The notes: generated by a model not told the origin, from the sequence alone. 64,000 bases of DNA from Vibrio sp. DW001 (GCF_029016285.1 NZ_CP091975.1:3224001-3288000), one strand, 5' to 3'. Counted from the first letter of the stretch, positions 49,369-58,251 are shown. Program-made: numbers and translations.

Positions 49369-51750
49369 TTACTCCATCAGAGCGCCCATAAGTTTAATTG
49401 CATTTGGTTGATGATGATCTCTGAGTGAGAGTAAGCGATTCGCTAAAATATCAATCGCGTCTGCATTACATTCCTCTTTTGACAATACAAATTCCGCAGC
49501 TTTAAGGCACGCCTCATCATTTATGGCCACCTCTATCAACCTGGTGAGCGAAATGTCTACTTTATTGCTATTGAGTGCGGCAAGTTTAAGAGCCTGCTTT
49601 TTCACTCCAGAAGAAGGATCCATTAGGCATTTATTGATCACGAATGAAACGGCTTCTCTCTGATTTTGTTTCACCTTGGACATATGAGCTTCCAAAGAAG
49701 TGAGGCTACAGAGACGAACGTGTTCATTCTTGTCTGTCAAAGCGTAAAGCAGTAATGGAATCGCTTTGCTTGCAGGCATATTTGCCAGCAAACTAATGGC
49801 GGATTGCTTGGTTAAGTCATCACCATGATAGACACTGTTCCCTGCGGCTCCTAACCCATTGTTGACTTCTTTACTCTCTGGGCGCGCCATTTTAATACGT
49901 TTAAGCGACTGAAATATTTCTCTTAACTCATTGGGCTGTGCACCAAGAACCGAGACAACAAGCCATTGAGCGCTTTCTTCCGAATGTGATAACCCTAAAG
50001 ATTTAAGTGCCAATATTTTATTTGATAACGAAGGCAACTTAGCAATTTTTCGACGATTCAAATCAAGCTTCTCTGCACTATCAAAATTATCTTTGACCAA
50101 CTGTGCATACTCTTCTAATTCAGAATCCAACCCTTCAACCATTTCAACAATGCGTTGCTGCTGCTCTGGTTCATCTTTATCCGGGGTGAGTTCTGACTCT
50201 ATATTGGCTTGCTGAATGGCCCCCAACGTAGAGTTTGGTGTGTTCACGACATTGAGTGGCGTATCAATTTTTGCTTCGTATTGACTCAGCAATGACGCCA
50301 ACTCTACTTCAGATGGTGCTTCTTCTTTCACAACACCATCAGAAACATTTTCCTCTTCGCTAACATCAAGTTCATCGGGCGATTCGACAACCTCAACGTC
50401 AATTGGATTAGCGTAAGCATCGACACCAAATAGCGCAGTTTTGATTAACTGTTTACAAGCAGGGTATTCGGAACCAGCAAGTGCGTCATAAGCCGCTTGC
50501 CTAATACTCACGTTGTATTGGCATTCTAGCGTCTGTTCATCTATCCGTGTGATGTAGTTTTGCAGCACGGTCAATAACGACTTTTCGTAGCCGCCTATTT
50601 TTGAGGCTTGACGAATCAATGCGGTTAAAGAGGCCGTCTCTGATTCGCTTGATTTCATTGCATTTTTGTACAGTTCGAGTAGCGTTTCTGTTTGCGCATC
50701 GGTGAGTGTTGATACCAGTAAAAGGTTGGTAATATTAAGCAGTGAATGTGATGTCGAAACCACTAATAATTCTAACACTCTATAGGTGTTTTCTTCTGTT
50801 AATGCACCAGAGTTACTTAGTAACTCAAACAAAAGTGGTCTAGCGTTTATTTCAGCACGTTCTATATAGTTTATCAGTCTGTCTTGGTCTATATCTGACG
50901 CTAAACTAAATTGAGTCAAGGCAAGGGTTGCGGCTTTCTGAACGCTAAAATCACTGTCTTGTAAACAGTTAACAATGTCCCAGAAATACTCGCTTGCTGC
51001 TTTTTGAGCAATACCTTCTATCGAAAGCTTTCTTATCGCCGCGTCTTCCGAGCGTAGTTGCTTAAACAAAAAAACGGTGGCAATAGGCTCTTCACTAAAT
51101 GTCAGCGACTTGACTAATTTTCGTTTAGAAGCGGAAGAGGACGTTGAAAGCTGGTCAATAACCCAACTAACATCATGACGTACGATGCCTTGATACAGTT
51201 TTGACTCAAGCTCAGGTTCTGGATCTAAATCGAGTATTTGCTTAAATGTTGCTACAAACTCTGGTTTACTATATTTGGCTAAACTAGCTACCGCCTTTAG
51301 TTGAATGTCCCACCAGTCGTCCCAATCACTATTGCTTCCCCAACTATCTTCAGCCGCACGACCTGTAGCCAGATCGATAAACAATGCTTCTACTTTCGGG
51401 TTCTCAATCATATTCTCTAAAGCATCCATTGCCGCGAGTCTTGCATCTGCCTCTGGGTGTAACGTGGCGACTTCGATTAATCGTATTACGTCGCCAATCG
51501 ATAACCTTGCAAGGGTTGTTGCACTGTCAACCACCACGTCTGGGTCTTCGTGATAAAGATTATCGTTTAATACAGCTTCCACAAGCGGCAATGTGTCTGG
51601 CGTCAACGCGTTAGGGCTTAAGGCTCTTGCGCTATAACATCGTTGCGCTTCATCACCACTATTTAGCAACTCAACAAGCGTGCTAATTGGCGTAATATTT
51701 TTGTTTTTTGGCATGTCGACGGTAGGACAGTGTGTTTCAGTTACTTGCAT
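49369..51750 (-). CDS. HEAT-repeat protein divergent from the Idr-like operon
   Basis: 793 residues from the ATG at 51750. No signal peptide or membrane helix, so probably cytoplasmic. It has many HEAT-like helical repeats (for example DPDVVVDSATTLARLSIGDV, SDFSVQKAATLALTQFSLAS, NEHVRLCSLTSLEAHMSKV), interrupted by an acidic low-complexity stretch near 480-570. The start is fixed by a sigma-54 promoter whose expected +1 (about 51778) lies downstream of the alternative start at 51792, and by AAGGA before 51750. The role is unknown; a chaperone or regulator for the adjacent enzyme is an inference. Confidence 0.85.
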   Translation of the reverse strand: MQVTETHCPTVDMPKNKNITPISTLVELLNSGDEAQRCYSARALSPNALTPDTLPLVEAVLNDNLYHEDPDVVVDSATTLARLSIGDVIRLIEVATLHPEADARLAAMDALENMIENPKVEALFIDLATGRAAEDSWGSNSDWDDWWDIQLKAVASLAKYSKPEFVATFKQILDLDPEPELESKLYQGIVRHDVSWVIDQLSTSSSASKRKLVKSLTFSEEPIATVFLFKQLRSEDAAIRKLSIEGIAQKAASEYFWDIVNCLQDSDFSVQKAATLALTQFSLASDIDQDRLINYIERAEINARPLLFELLSNSGALTEENTYRVLELLVVSTSHSLLNITNLLLVSTLTDAQTETLLELYKNAMKSSESETASLTALIRQASKIGGYEKSLLTVLQNYITRIDEQTLECQYNVSIRQAAYDALAGSEYPACKQLIKTALFGVDAYANPIDVEVVESPDELDVSEEENVSDGVVKEEAPSEVELASLLSQYEAKIDTPLNVVNTPNSTLGAIQQANIESELTPDKDEPEQQQRIVEMVEGLDSELEEYAQLVKDNFDSAEKLDLNRRKIAKLPSLSNKILALKSLGLSHSEESAQWLVVSVLGAQPNELREIFQSLKRIKMARPESKEVNNGLGAAGNSVYHGDDLTKQSAISLLANMPASKAIPLLLYALTDKNEHVRLCSLTSLEAHMSKVKQNQREAVSFVINKCLMDPSSGVKKQALKLAALNSNKVDISLTRLIEVAINDEACLKAAEFVLSKEECNADAIDILANRLLSLRDHHQPNAIKLMGALME

Positions 51751-51788
51751 CAGTGAATCCTTGCTGTACAGAGTAACCAACACAGTAA

Positions 51789-51804
51789 GCATTAAGCATG
51801 CCGG
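51789..51804 (-). promoter_or_regulatory. Sigma-54 promoter of the HEAT-repeat gene
   Basis: The minus strand reads CCGGCATGCTTAATGC: GG (-24) and GC (-12) are 10 bp apart, and the flanks match the TGGCACR-N4-TTGCW consensus well. The expected start is about 28 nt before the ATG at 51750. Confidence 0.72.
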
Positions 51805-51876
51805 AACATTTTATTCTTTTATTACAGAGAGTTAATACAAAGTAATCCTGCTCAGTTATTCAAGAACCGAATATAT

Positions 51877-51924
51877 TTAACGTTTCGTTAAGAACCATCG
51901 ATAAAAATTCAACGAAACGTTAAA
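51877..51924. promoter_or_regulatory. Twin palindromic enhancer sites for the sigma-54 activator
   Basis: Site 1 TTAACGTTTCGTTAA (centre 51884) and site 2 AACGAAACGTT (centre 51916), 32 bp apart or about three helical turns. Together they form a perfect 14-bp inverted repeat (51876-51889 / 51911-51924). They lie about 106-142 bp from both sigma-54 starts, the usual enhancer range. The rest of 51751-52099 shows no gene. Confidence 0.75.
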
Positions 51925-51998
51925 TTTTTGCCAATGAGATCTACATCCCAAACATAAGTATCCCATTGTAAACATTGCATTTTATTCTCATAAAAAAG

Positions 51999-52016
51999 TT
52001 GGCTCAAATTATGCTC
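51999..52016 (+). promoter_or_regulatory. Sigma-54 promoter of the Idr-like operon
   Basis: TTGGCTCAAATTATGCTC has GG at 52001-52002 and GC at 52013-52014 with exactly 10 bp between, close to the -24/-12 consensus. The expected start is near 52026, about 74 nt before the first peroxidase ATG. Confidence 0.72.
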
Positions 52017-52099
52017 ATACAGCTGCGAAGATAATTAAAAATACTCGTAGTGATAATTTAATCATATACGGAACTAGCTGGAAGCTAAGGAGCATAACA

Positions 52100-53191
52100 A
52101 TGAGAAAAATGCTAATCCTTGCTGCAACTGTCAGTATCTCCTGTTCTGTATGGAGCCAAACCGATGAAACACAGTTTGGCTCTCTACCTGAACTCAAAAT
52201 AGATACTGCAAAAGCAGAACTTGGAAAACGCCTATTCTTTGATAATCGATTGTCTGGTAATACCGCCCTTTCTTGCGCGTCTTGTCATGTGCCTGAAAAT
52301 GGCTATGCACATCCAGATGCTCTAGGGCCTGCTTACACAGGCAGCAAAGGATTTAGAAACATCCCTACACTTATTAACACCGTCTACAAAAAATCTTGGT
52401 TCCATGATGGTCGAATTGGCACCAACTTAAATGATGTCACCCGTGAGAACATCACCGAAGATTGGTTAATGAATATGGACATGCGATTGATGCAAGAGCG
52501 TCTTAAGCAGGATCCTATCTATGTGGCAATGTTTAAAGATGCTGGTTATGGTGAACCGTCAAATGGTTCTGTCCGTAAAGCCATTCCGGAGTACTTAAAG
52601 ACTCTGACATCAAATCGTACCTCTTTTGATCAATCTAAGCTGAACACTTCAGCAAAATCAGGTTTTGAACTGTTTGCAGGAAAAGCAGGCTGCTCATCTT
52701 GTCACAATGGTCCATTGTTTAGTGATGGCAAGCCTTACAACACTGGTGTACCTGAAAACCTCGATATATTCCGAGACCCAATGCGTCATCAAACTTTTAT
52801 TGCCTTCAATATGTTTATGGGTACCGAGAATTACATGAACCTGAAGCGTGATGTCGGTGCTTATGTGCAAACGCACAAAGTGGATGGCAGCGATATGGGG
52901 AAATTTATGACCCCTACATTACGCGAGTTGAAACAAACCGCACCATATATGCACAACGGCATGATAGCGACCCTCCAAGAGGTCGTCGCATTCTACAATC
53001 AGGGTGGTGGCGAGGATTCAAATAAGGACTCCCGCATCAAGCCTCTTAATCTGACTGATCAGGAACAGAAAGACCTAGTCGCGTTTTTGGAATCCCTTTC
53101 AAGCGAACCTTTAACAACCGGTGCGCACGTATGGAAAGCCAATGACTACGACTACAAGTTGATTTCTGACTGGCGCAACGTGAAAAATTAG
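52100..53191 (+). CDS. Periplasmic di-haem cytochrome c peroxidase, iodate reductase accessory (IdrP type)
   Basis: 363 residues: signal peptide (about 1-19), then two c-type haem motifs, CASCH (59-63) and CSSCH (198-202), in the MauG/CcpA family layout. The C-terminal TAPYMHNGMIATLQEVVAFY is typical of the family. It would reduce H2O2 with electrons from cytochromes. It is first in the operon, with an AAGGAG site. Two adjacent peroxidases beside a Rieske/molybdoenzyme pair match idrP1/idrP2 of iodate-reducing bacteria. Confidence 0.85.
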   Translation: MRKMLILAATVSISCSVWSQTDETQFGSLPELKIDTAKAELGKRLFFDNRLSGNTALSCASCHVPENGYAHPDALGPAYTGSKGFRNIPTLINTVYKKSWFHDGRIGTNLNDVTRENITEDWLMNMDMRLMQERLKQDPIYVAMFKDAGYGEPSNGSVRKAIPEYLKTLTSNRTSFDQSKLNTSAKSGFELFAGKAGCSSCHNGPLFSDGKPYNTGVPENLDIFRDPMRHQTFIAFNMFMGTENYMNLKRDVGAYVQTHKVDGSDMGKFMTPTLRELKQTAPYMHNGMIATLQEVVAFYNQGGGEDSNKDSRIKPLNLTDQEQKDLVAFLESLSSEPLTTGAHVWKANDYDYKLISDWRNVKN

Positions 53192-53200
53192 GAGGACGAG

Positions 53201-54451
53201 ATGAAAACACAATCAATCACCTTGTCTGCTCTAGCTTTAGTCGTGCTCACTATGACCGCACTTCCCGCTAGCGCAAATCAAGCAGCAGCGAAAGCTGATA
53301 AACAAGAAGTCACAAAAGCGGATGAAATAGCCGCCTCTCTTCCTCCTGTTACATTAAATGGGAAGCAATATCCGGCATTGGCTCCTTTAGGAGCGGTACC
53401 GACACCAAAGGACAATCCGACAACCCCAGAGAAAGTGACTTTAGGATATCAGCTTTTTTTTGATGGCCGTTTAGGGGGAGATACCTCAACACCCTGTTCT
53501 GCATGCCACAACCCCGCTCTCGGCTGGGATTTTCCTACTGACTTGTCATTAGGTTATCCGGGTACTGTTCACTGGAGAAACAGCCAAACCATCATCAACT
53601 CGGCCTATTACCAAAAGCTCTTCTGGGCAGGATCTTCTAAGTCACTTGAAGGGCAAGCAAAAAGTGCCGCGAAAGGTGGAGTAGCAGGCAACGGTGAAGA
53701 CGATTTAATGGAGGCTAGATTAGCGTTAGTACCTGAGTATGTGAAACAGTTTAATACCGTATTTGGTGATAACTATCCAAAGGTAAGTAACGCATGGAAA
53801 GCCGTGGCTGCATTTGAGCGTACCTTAGTACAAACGGATACACCGTTAGACAATTATCTTTTAGGCGATAAAAATTCACTTTCTAAAATTCAGCTAAACG
53901 GTAAAGCTCTATTTGAAGGTAAAGCCCAATGTATTGCTTGCCATAACGGTGCTCTCGCATCTGATCAGAAAAATTATAACGTTGGGGTACCCACTAACCT
54001 TCGCTGGGAAAGTGATCCGTTGGCTCAGATTACCTTCCGTTATGAACTCTATGCGAAAGGTTCTAACGAGAAAATGTACCGTGAGACGAAAGCCGATCCT
54101 GGTGTTTACTTTCGAGGTAAACGCAAAGAGATGAAAGGTAAGTTCCGTACACCTAGCATTCGTTATACCAAATATAGCGCACCTTATATGCACAACGGTA
54201 CGATTGCTACTTTGGCCGATGTAGTGGACTTTTATGACCGTGGGGGGGTAGCAAAAGATGGCCGAACGACTGACTTCCTTCAGACCAAGAGCCCACTCAT
54301 TAAACCATTGGGTTTAACCAAGGAAGAAAAAGCCGAGCTCCTTGCATTTCTCGATGCATTCTCTGGTGACCGAATCACAATGGATTATCCAAAGATCCCT
54401 GAATATCAACCTCTATTCACAGAGAAAGAGTTGATGGAGGTGAAAAAATGA
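53201..54451 (+). CDS. Second periplasmic di-haem cytochrome c peroxidase (IdrP type)
   Basis: 416 residues: signal peptide (MKTQSITLSALALVVL, cleavage near ASA/NQ), haem motifs CSACH (99-103) and CIACH (244-248), and C-terminal SAPYMHNGTIATLADVVDFY. It is longer than the first peroxidase and only distantly similar to it, so this is not a recent duplication. It lies 9 bp downstream, preceded by GGAGG. The stop overlaps the Rieske gene (ATGA). Confidence 0.85.
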   Translation: MKTQSITLSALALVVLTMTALPASANQAAAKADKQEVTKADEIAASLPPVTLNGKQYPALAPLGAVPTPKDNPTTPEKVTLGYQLFFDGRLGGDTSTPCSACHNPALGWDFPTDLSLGYPGTVHWRNSQTIINSAYYQKLFWAGSSKSLEGQAKSAAKGGVAGNGEDDLMEARLALVPEYVKQFNTVFGDNYPKVSNAWKAVAAFERTLVQTDTPLDNYLLGDKNSLSKIQLNGKALFEGKAQCIACHNGALASDQKNYNVGVPTNLRWESDPLAQITFRYELYAKGSNEKMYRETKADPGVYFRGKRKEMKGKFRTPSIRYTKYSAPYMHNGTIATLADVVDFYDRGGVAKDGRTTDFLQTKSPLIKPLGLTKEEKAELLAFLDAFSGDRITMDYPKIPEYQPLFTEKELMEVKK

Positions 54452-55056
54452 GTGTACTTAACAAAACTGAGGCTCAGGGAAAGAGCAATGAGAGCGCCAA
54501 CGAGCATAACAAATGCATGATGTCTCGTCGTGATTTCCTAATCTATAGCGGTGCAACAGCAGGTACGGCAAGTGTTATGTCATTAACGCTGTTTCCTGGT
54601 ACTGCTCAAGCTAAAAAAACACAAGCACGGGTTGTCGGTTACCCAAGGCAACTATTAGGCAAACTTAGTGACCTTAAAAACAACAAACCAATCTATTTTA
54701 ATTACCCGGACAATGGACCAAATTCTCAAGGTATTTTGGTGAAGATGGGCGTTCCCGCGGGGGGTGGTCTTGGGCCGAAACAGGACGTCGTTGGTTTTTC
54801 TCTCATGTGTACTCACCAAGGTGGTCCATTAAATGGCCAATATAAAGTGGTTGGCGAACATAGAGTACTCGGCCAATGCCCTTTCCATTTATCAACTTTC
54901 GATATGCGTCGCCACGGCATTATTGTCTCAGGTCAAGCATACGAAAGCCTTCCACAGGTTCTACTCGAGTTGGATGGAGATGAAATCTACGCGGTAGGCA
55001 TTATGGGTCTGTTATTTGGACGAACAGAAAATCTTATCGCGATGCAGGAGGCGTAA
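54448..55056 (+). CDS. idrB: Tat-exported Rieske iron-sulphur subunit (IdrB/AioB type)
   Basis: 202 residues. A twin-arginine signal SRRDFLIYSG (26-35) precedes a hydrophobic stretch ending near AQA. The 2Fe-2S ligands are C121/H123 in CTHQGG and C144/H147 in CPFH. The positions usually holding the disulphide cysteines are Gly126 and Phe146, so the cluster lacks that bridge, as reported for some arsenite oxidases. It is the electron-transfer subunit, and its signal probably carries the folded molybdoenzyme through the Tat pore. Confidence 0.85.
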   Translation: MSVLNKTEAQGKSNESANEHNKCMMSRRDFLIYSGATAGTASVMSLTLFPGTAQAKKTQARVVGYPRQLLGKLSDLKNNKPIYFNYPDNGPNSQGILVKMGVPAGGGLGPKQDVVGFSLMCTHQGGPLNGQYKVVGEHRVLGQCPFHLSTFDMRRHGIIVSGQAYESLPQVLLELDGDEIYAVGIMGLLFGRTENLIAMQEA

Positions 55057-55058
55057 TC

Positions 55059-57755
55059 ATGACGACTAATTTTTATATCCCGGAAGATCACGCACCATTA
55101 CCACCGAAAGACGCTGAAGTCATCACTACGGCTTGCGACTATTGTATTGTTGCATGTGGGTACAAGGTTTATCGCTGGCCATTGGAACAAATGAATGGCG
55201 GCATGAACGCCGACGAAAATGCTTTTGGCATTAATTTTCCAAGTGCCCCTCTACAAGCTTGGGTCGCCCCGGCTCAACATAATGTTGTGATGCATGAAGG
55301 TAAGCCTCATAACATTATTGTTGTTCCCGATAAAGACACCAAAGCGGTAAACAAAAATGGTGACTCTTCTATGCGCGGTGGTCTATTGGCTCAAAAGCTA
55401 TATAACCCATCGACAGGAACACGTGACCGCTTGACTCAACCTCTCGTTCGTATCGGGGGGACCTTACAGCCTGTACCGTGGGACTTCGCACTCGATATTG
55501 CCGCCGAAGTAGGAAAGCATGTCATTGATACTCATGGCTCAAATGCCTACGGCGTCAAAACATATTCTTATCAGTACATTGAGAATACCTATGCCATCAC
55601 TAAGTATGCGCTAAGGCATGTCAATACCGCTAATTTCACCTTCCATGACACACCATCGGATGTTACCTCTACCCCGGGTTTTCGTGATGCGGGTTTCGAT
55701 AATTTTGGACCAAGTTACGATGATTGGGGTGCAGCCGATACGTTAATGATCTGTGGCACCGACCCTTACGAAACAAAAACCATCATCTTCACACAGTACA
55801 TTATGCCAGCGGTACAACGCGGCATGAAAACCGTGATACTAAATCCTCGTGAAACGGCAGGAATTGCTTGGCTGAAAAAACAGGGTGGCTTACACATCGA
55901 CGTCAATCCTGGTTCGGATAATCTTGTTGTCGGAGCCATTCTCCGCGTGATTTTGGAGAATGGTTGGGAAGATAGCGAGTGGATTCAGAACTGGGTAAAC
56001 AACAAGTGGGAATCGAGCTCTGGCTTTGGTCAAGGTACACGTAACACGCCGTGGCAATGGAGGACAACGTGGGGCAAATTCCAAACCGACGGCTTCGAAG
56101 GTTACAAAAAATGGAACCTAGAACAGAAAGAATATGACCCAATATACGCGGCTGGCATGGCAGGAGTAGATGTAGATAAGATCTACAAAGCTGCAGAAAT
56201 GCTCGCCAAGCCAGTCAATGGAGTAAGGCCAAAAGCCTCTATCGGTATAGAAAAAGGCTTCTACTGGTCAAACAATACCGGTAATACCAACGCTATTTCT
56301 TCTCTGGCTACCGTTATTGGTACAGGTGGACGTGAAGGCCGAGTCATCGGTCGATTTGGTGGCCACCAGCGTGGTGGACAATCTGGTGGCAAGTTACCGC
56401 GGAATAAATCACCTGAGAAAGTGCCTGGCAGACGTCGTCGTGCTATCGACACTGACCGCTACACCTACTCTGGTCATACACGCTTTGCACATGTTATTGG
56501 TACAACATGGATTCAAGCAATGTGTGGTAGCCAAGGTCTTCAGAAGAAGTTTTGGGAGCTAACGATCGCTAACCCGCATCAGGTTTACTCTCATGACAAA
56601 CAAGAGATCATCGATACTCTGAAAAAACGAGCCGATTCTGGTGGCATGGTAGTGATCAACCAAGATATCTATCTTCGAGATCCCATCGGCGCTAAATTTG
56701 CCGATATTGTATTTCCAGCGGCGACTTGGGGCGAAGTTGACTTTATGCGCGCCAATGGCGAGCGCCGTCTTCGTCTTTATCAAAAGTTTTCAGATGCACC
56801 AGGGCATGCGAAGCCAGATTGGTGGATCATATCTCAGCTCGCCACGCGAATGGGATACGACGGCTTTGATTGGAATAACTCAAACGATGTAGCTGAAGAA
56901 GCTTCTCGCTTTAGCCGTGGTAGTCGTAAAGATTTTCATATGATCAAAGTTGCCGCTCATGTTGAGGGAAAAACCTTACATGAGAAACTACGTGAATACG
57001 GAACGGACGGAATCCAAGGACCCGTTTTCTACAACTATGATACGAAAGAACTTGTTGGTACAAAGCGGCTGCATGATACCGAGATGTCGATGGAATCTTT
57101 AGCAGAAAAAGGCTTAACCAATGGTCCTCAAGGTGCCAATGTACTGAAAAAACAGTTAACTGCTTTCAACAGTCAAACTGGTAAAGTGAACCTACAGAAA
57201 CACCCTTGGGATCTGTTTAGCGACTTCTACGCTTGGTTACAGCCAAAAGAAGAAGAACTTTGGTTCTCAAACGGACGGATCAATGAGATCTGGCAGTCCG
57301 GCTTCGATGATGTGGAAAGGCGTGCATATGTGATGCAGCGTTGGCCTGAAAATTGGGTTGAAATTCATCCTGACGATGCAGCAAAACGTGGTATTGAGTC
57401 TGGCGATCAGGTGATGATGTATTCAAACCGAGTCGCAAACTTTAAAGACACGATTCTTGGTGTTCATGGCGATGATTTCCAGTTTAGTAAACTGATGGAA
57501 AATGGCCATATCAAGCTTGATAAAGCCGCCGTAACTGCCGTAGCAATCGTAACCCCCGCCGTGAAGAAAGGCGTGTTATACGCCAATATGATTGACATGC
57601 GTCAACCGTCAAATGCTTTGACAACGCGTGTTGTCGACCAAATTAGTGGCAACTACAACTATAAAATGGGCGTCGCTAACATTAAGAAACTAGGAGAATC
57701 TAAGTACAAGAGTGAGTTCCGCGCATTCTCATTTGCACCACGAAATATTGTGTAG
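55059..57755 (+). CDS. idrA: Molybdopterin oxidoreductase of the AioA/IdrA group (probable iodate reductase catalytic subunit)
   Basis: 898 residues of the DMSO-reductase family. The FeS motif is C26-x2-C29-x3-C33 followed 71 residues later by Ser104 (SMRGG), the AioA-type [3Fe-4S] pattern. There is no signal peptide. Of the four arsenite-pocket residues of AioA (His, Glu, Arg, His), the first His (H196) and the Arg/His pair (R432, H436 in GRFGGHQRGG) are present, but the Glu position appears to be Ser204. With two peroxidases and a Rieske subunit, the context fits IdrA. Arsenite oxidase cannot be excluded. Confidence 0.82.
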   Translation: MTTNFYIPEDHAPLPPKDAEVITTACDYCIVACGYKVYRWPLEQMNGGMNADENAFGINFPSAPLQAWVAPAQHNVVMHEGKPHNIIVVPDKDTKAVNKNGDSSMRGGLLAQKLYNPSTGTRDRLTQPLVRIGGTLQPVPWDFALDIAAEVGKHVIDTHGSNAYGVKTYSYQYIENTYAITKYALRHVNTANFTFHDTPSDVTSTPGFRDAGFDNFGPSYDDWGAADTLMICGTDPYETKTIIFTQYIMPAVQRGMKTVILNPRETAGIAWLKKQGGLHIDVNPGSDNLVVGAILRVILENGWEDSEWIQNWVNNKWESSSGFGQGTRNTPWQWRTTWGKFQTDGFEGYKKWNLEQKEYDPIYAAGMAGVDVDKIYKAAEMLAKPVNGVRPKASIGIEKGFYWSNNTGNTNAISSLATVIGTGGREGRVIGRFGGHQRGGQSGGKLPRNKSPEKVPGRRRRAIDTDRYTYSGHTRFAHVIGTTWIQAMCGSQGLQKKFWELTIANPHQVYSHDKQEIIDTLKKRADSGGMVVINQDIYLRDPIGAKFADIVFPAATWGEVDFMRANGERRLRLYQKFSDAPGHAKPDWWIISQLATRMGYDGFDWNNSNDVAEEASRFSRGSRKDFHMIKVAAHVEGKTLHEKLREYGTDGIQGPVFYNYDTKELVGTKRLHDTEMSMESLAEKGLTNGPQGANVLKKQLTAFNSQTGKVNLQKHPWDLFSDFYAWLQPKEEELWFSNGRINEIWQSGFDDVERRAYVMQRWPENWVEIHPDDAAKRGIESGDQVMMYSNRVANFKDTILGVHGDDFQFSKLMENGHIKLDKAAVTAVAIVTPAVKKGVLYANMIDMRQPSNALTTRVVDQISGNYNYKMGVANIKKLGESKYKSEFRAFSFAPRNIV

Positions 57756-57808
57756 GGCGACTGACACCGACGAGTAAATTCGTCGACACATCACCAACGA
57801 TGTACCGC

Positions 57809-57848
57809 GTCACCGTCACCCTCTAAGAACGTAAGGGGGGACGGTGAC
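57809..57848 (+). other. Stable hairpin between the molybdoenzyme and cytochrome genes
   Basis: Left arm GTCACCGTCACCC pairs with GGGGGGACGGTGAC (one mismatch). No T-run follows, so it looks like an mRNA-processing or 3'-protection element rather than a terminator. Confidence 0.6.
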
Positions 57849-57933
57849 ACGACTAGATATGATGAGTCGCGAATAATTAATTTCAATCTCCTTGCCTCTC
57901 TACGCTCAAGGAATTCAATAAAAGGACGTATTT

Positions 57934-58242
57934 ATGTTTAAAAGCAGTGCGCTATTGTGTGCAGGCTTACTACTTGGTTTTGCCTCTACGGCTGTTGTTG
58001 CCGGTGATATTGAAGCTGGAAAAGCAAAATCGGCAACCTGTTTAGCGTGTCATGGTGCGAACGGTATTTCGGTCGTTGACCTTTATCCAAACCTTGCTGG
58101 ACAAAAGAAAGCCTACTTGGTGAAGCAGATCAAAGCGTTTAAGAGTGGGAATCGTAAAGACCCGACGATGACAGCGATGGTTGCTGCACTCAACGATGTG
58201 GATATAGAGAATCTAGCGGAATACTATTCCAGTATAAAATAA
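57934..58242 (+). CDS. Small periplasmic class I cytochrome c
   Basis: 102 residues: signal peptide ([18 protein letters not shown], cleavage near VVA/GD), one haem motif CLACH (36-40), and a probable axial Met in [10 protein letters not shown]. It is like cytochrome c553 or half of c4. It is encoded 178 bp after the molybdoenzyme on the same strand and is the obvious electron donor for the Rieske subunit or the peroxidases. Confidence 0.88.
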   Translation: MFKSSALLCAGLLLGFASTAVVAGDIEAGKAKSATCLACHGANGISVVDLYPNLAGQKKAYLVKQIKAFKSGNRKDPTMTAMVAALNDVDIENLAEYYSSIK

Positions 58243-58251
58243 CATCAAATG

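Noticed and set aside
54242..54248. Run of seven G in the second peroxidase gene as a phase-variation tract
   Set aside because: Too short to be convincing, and the frame is intact.
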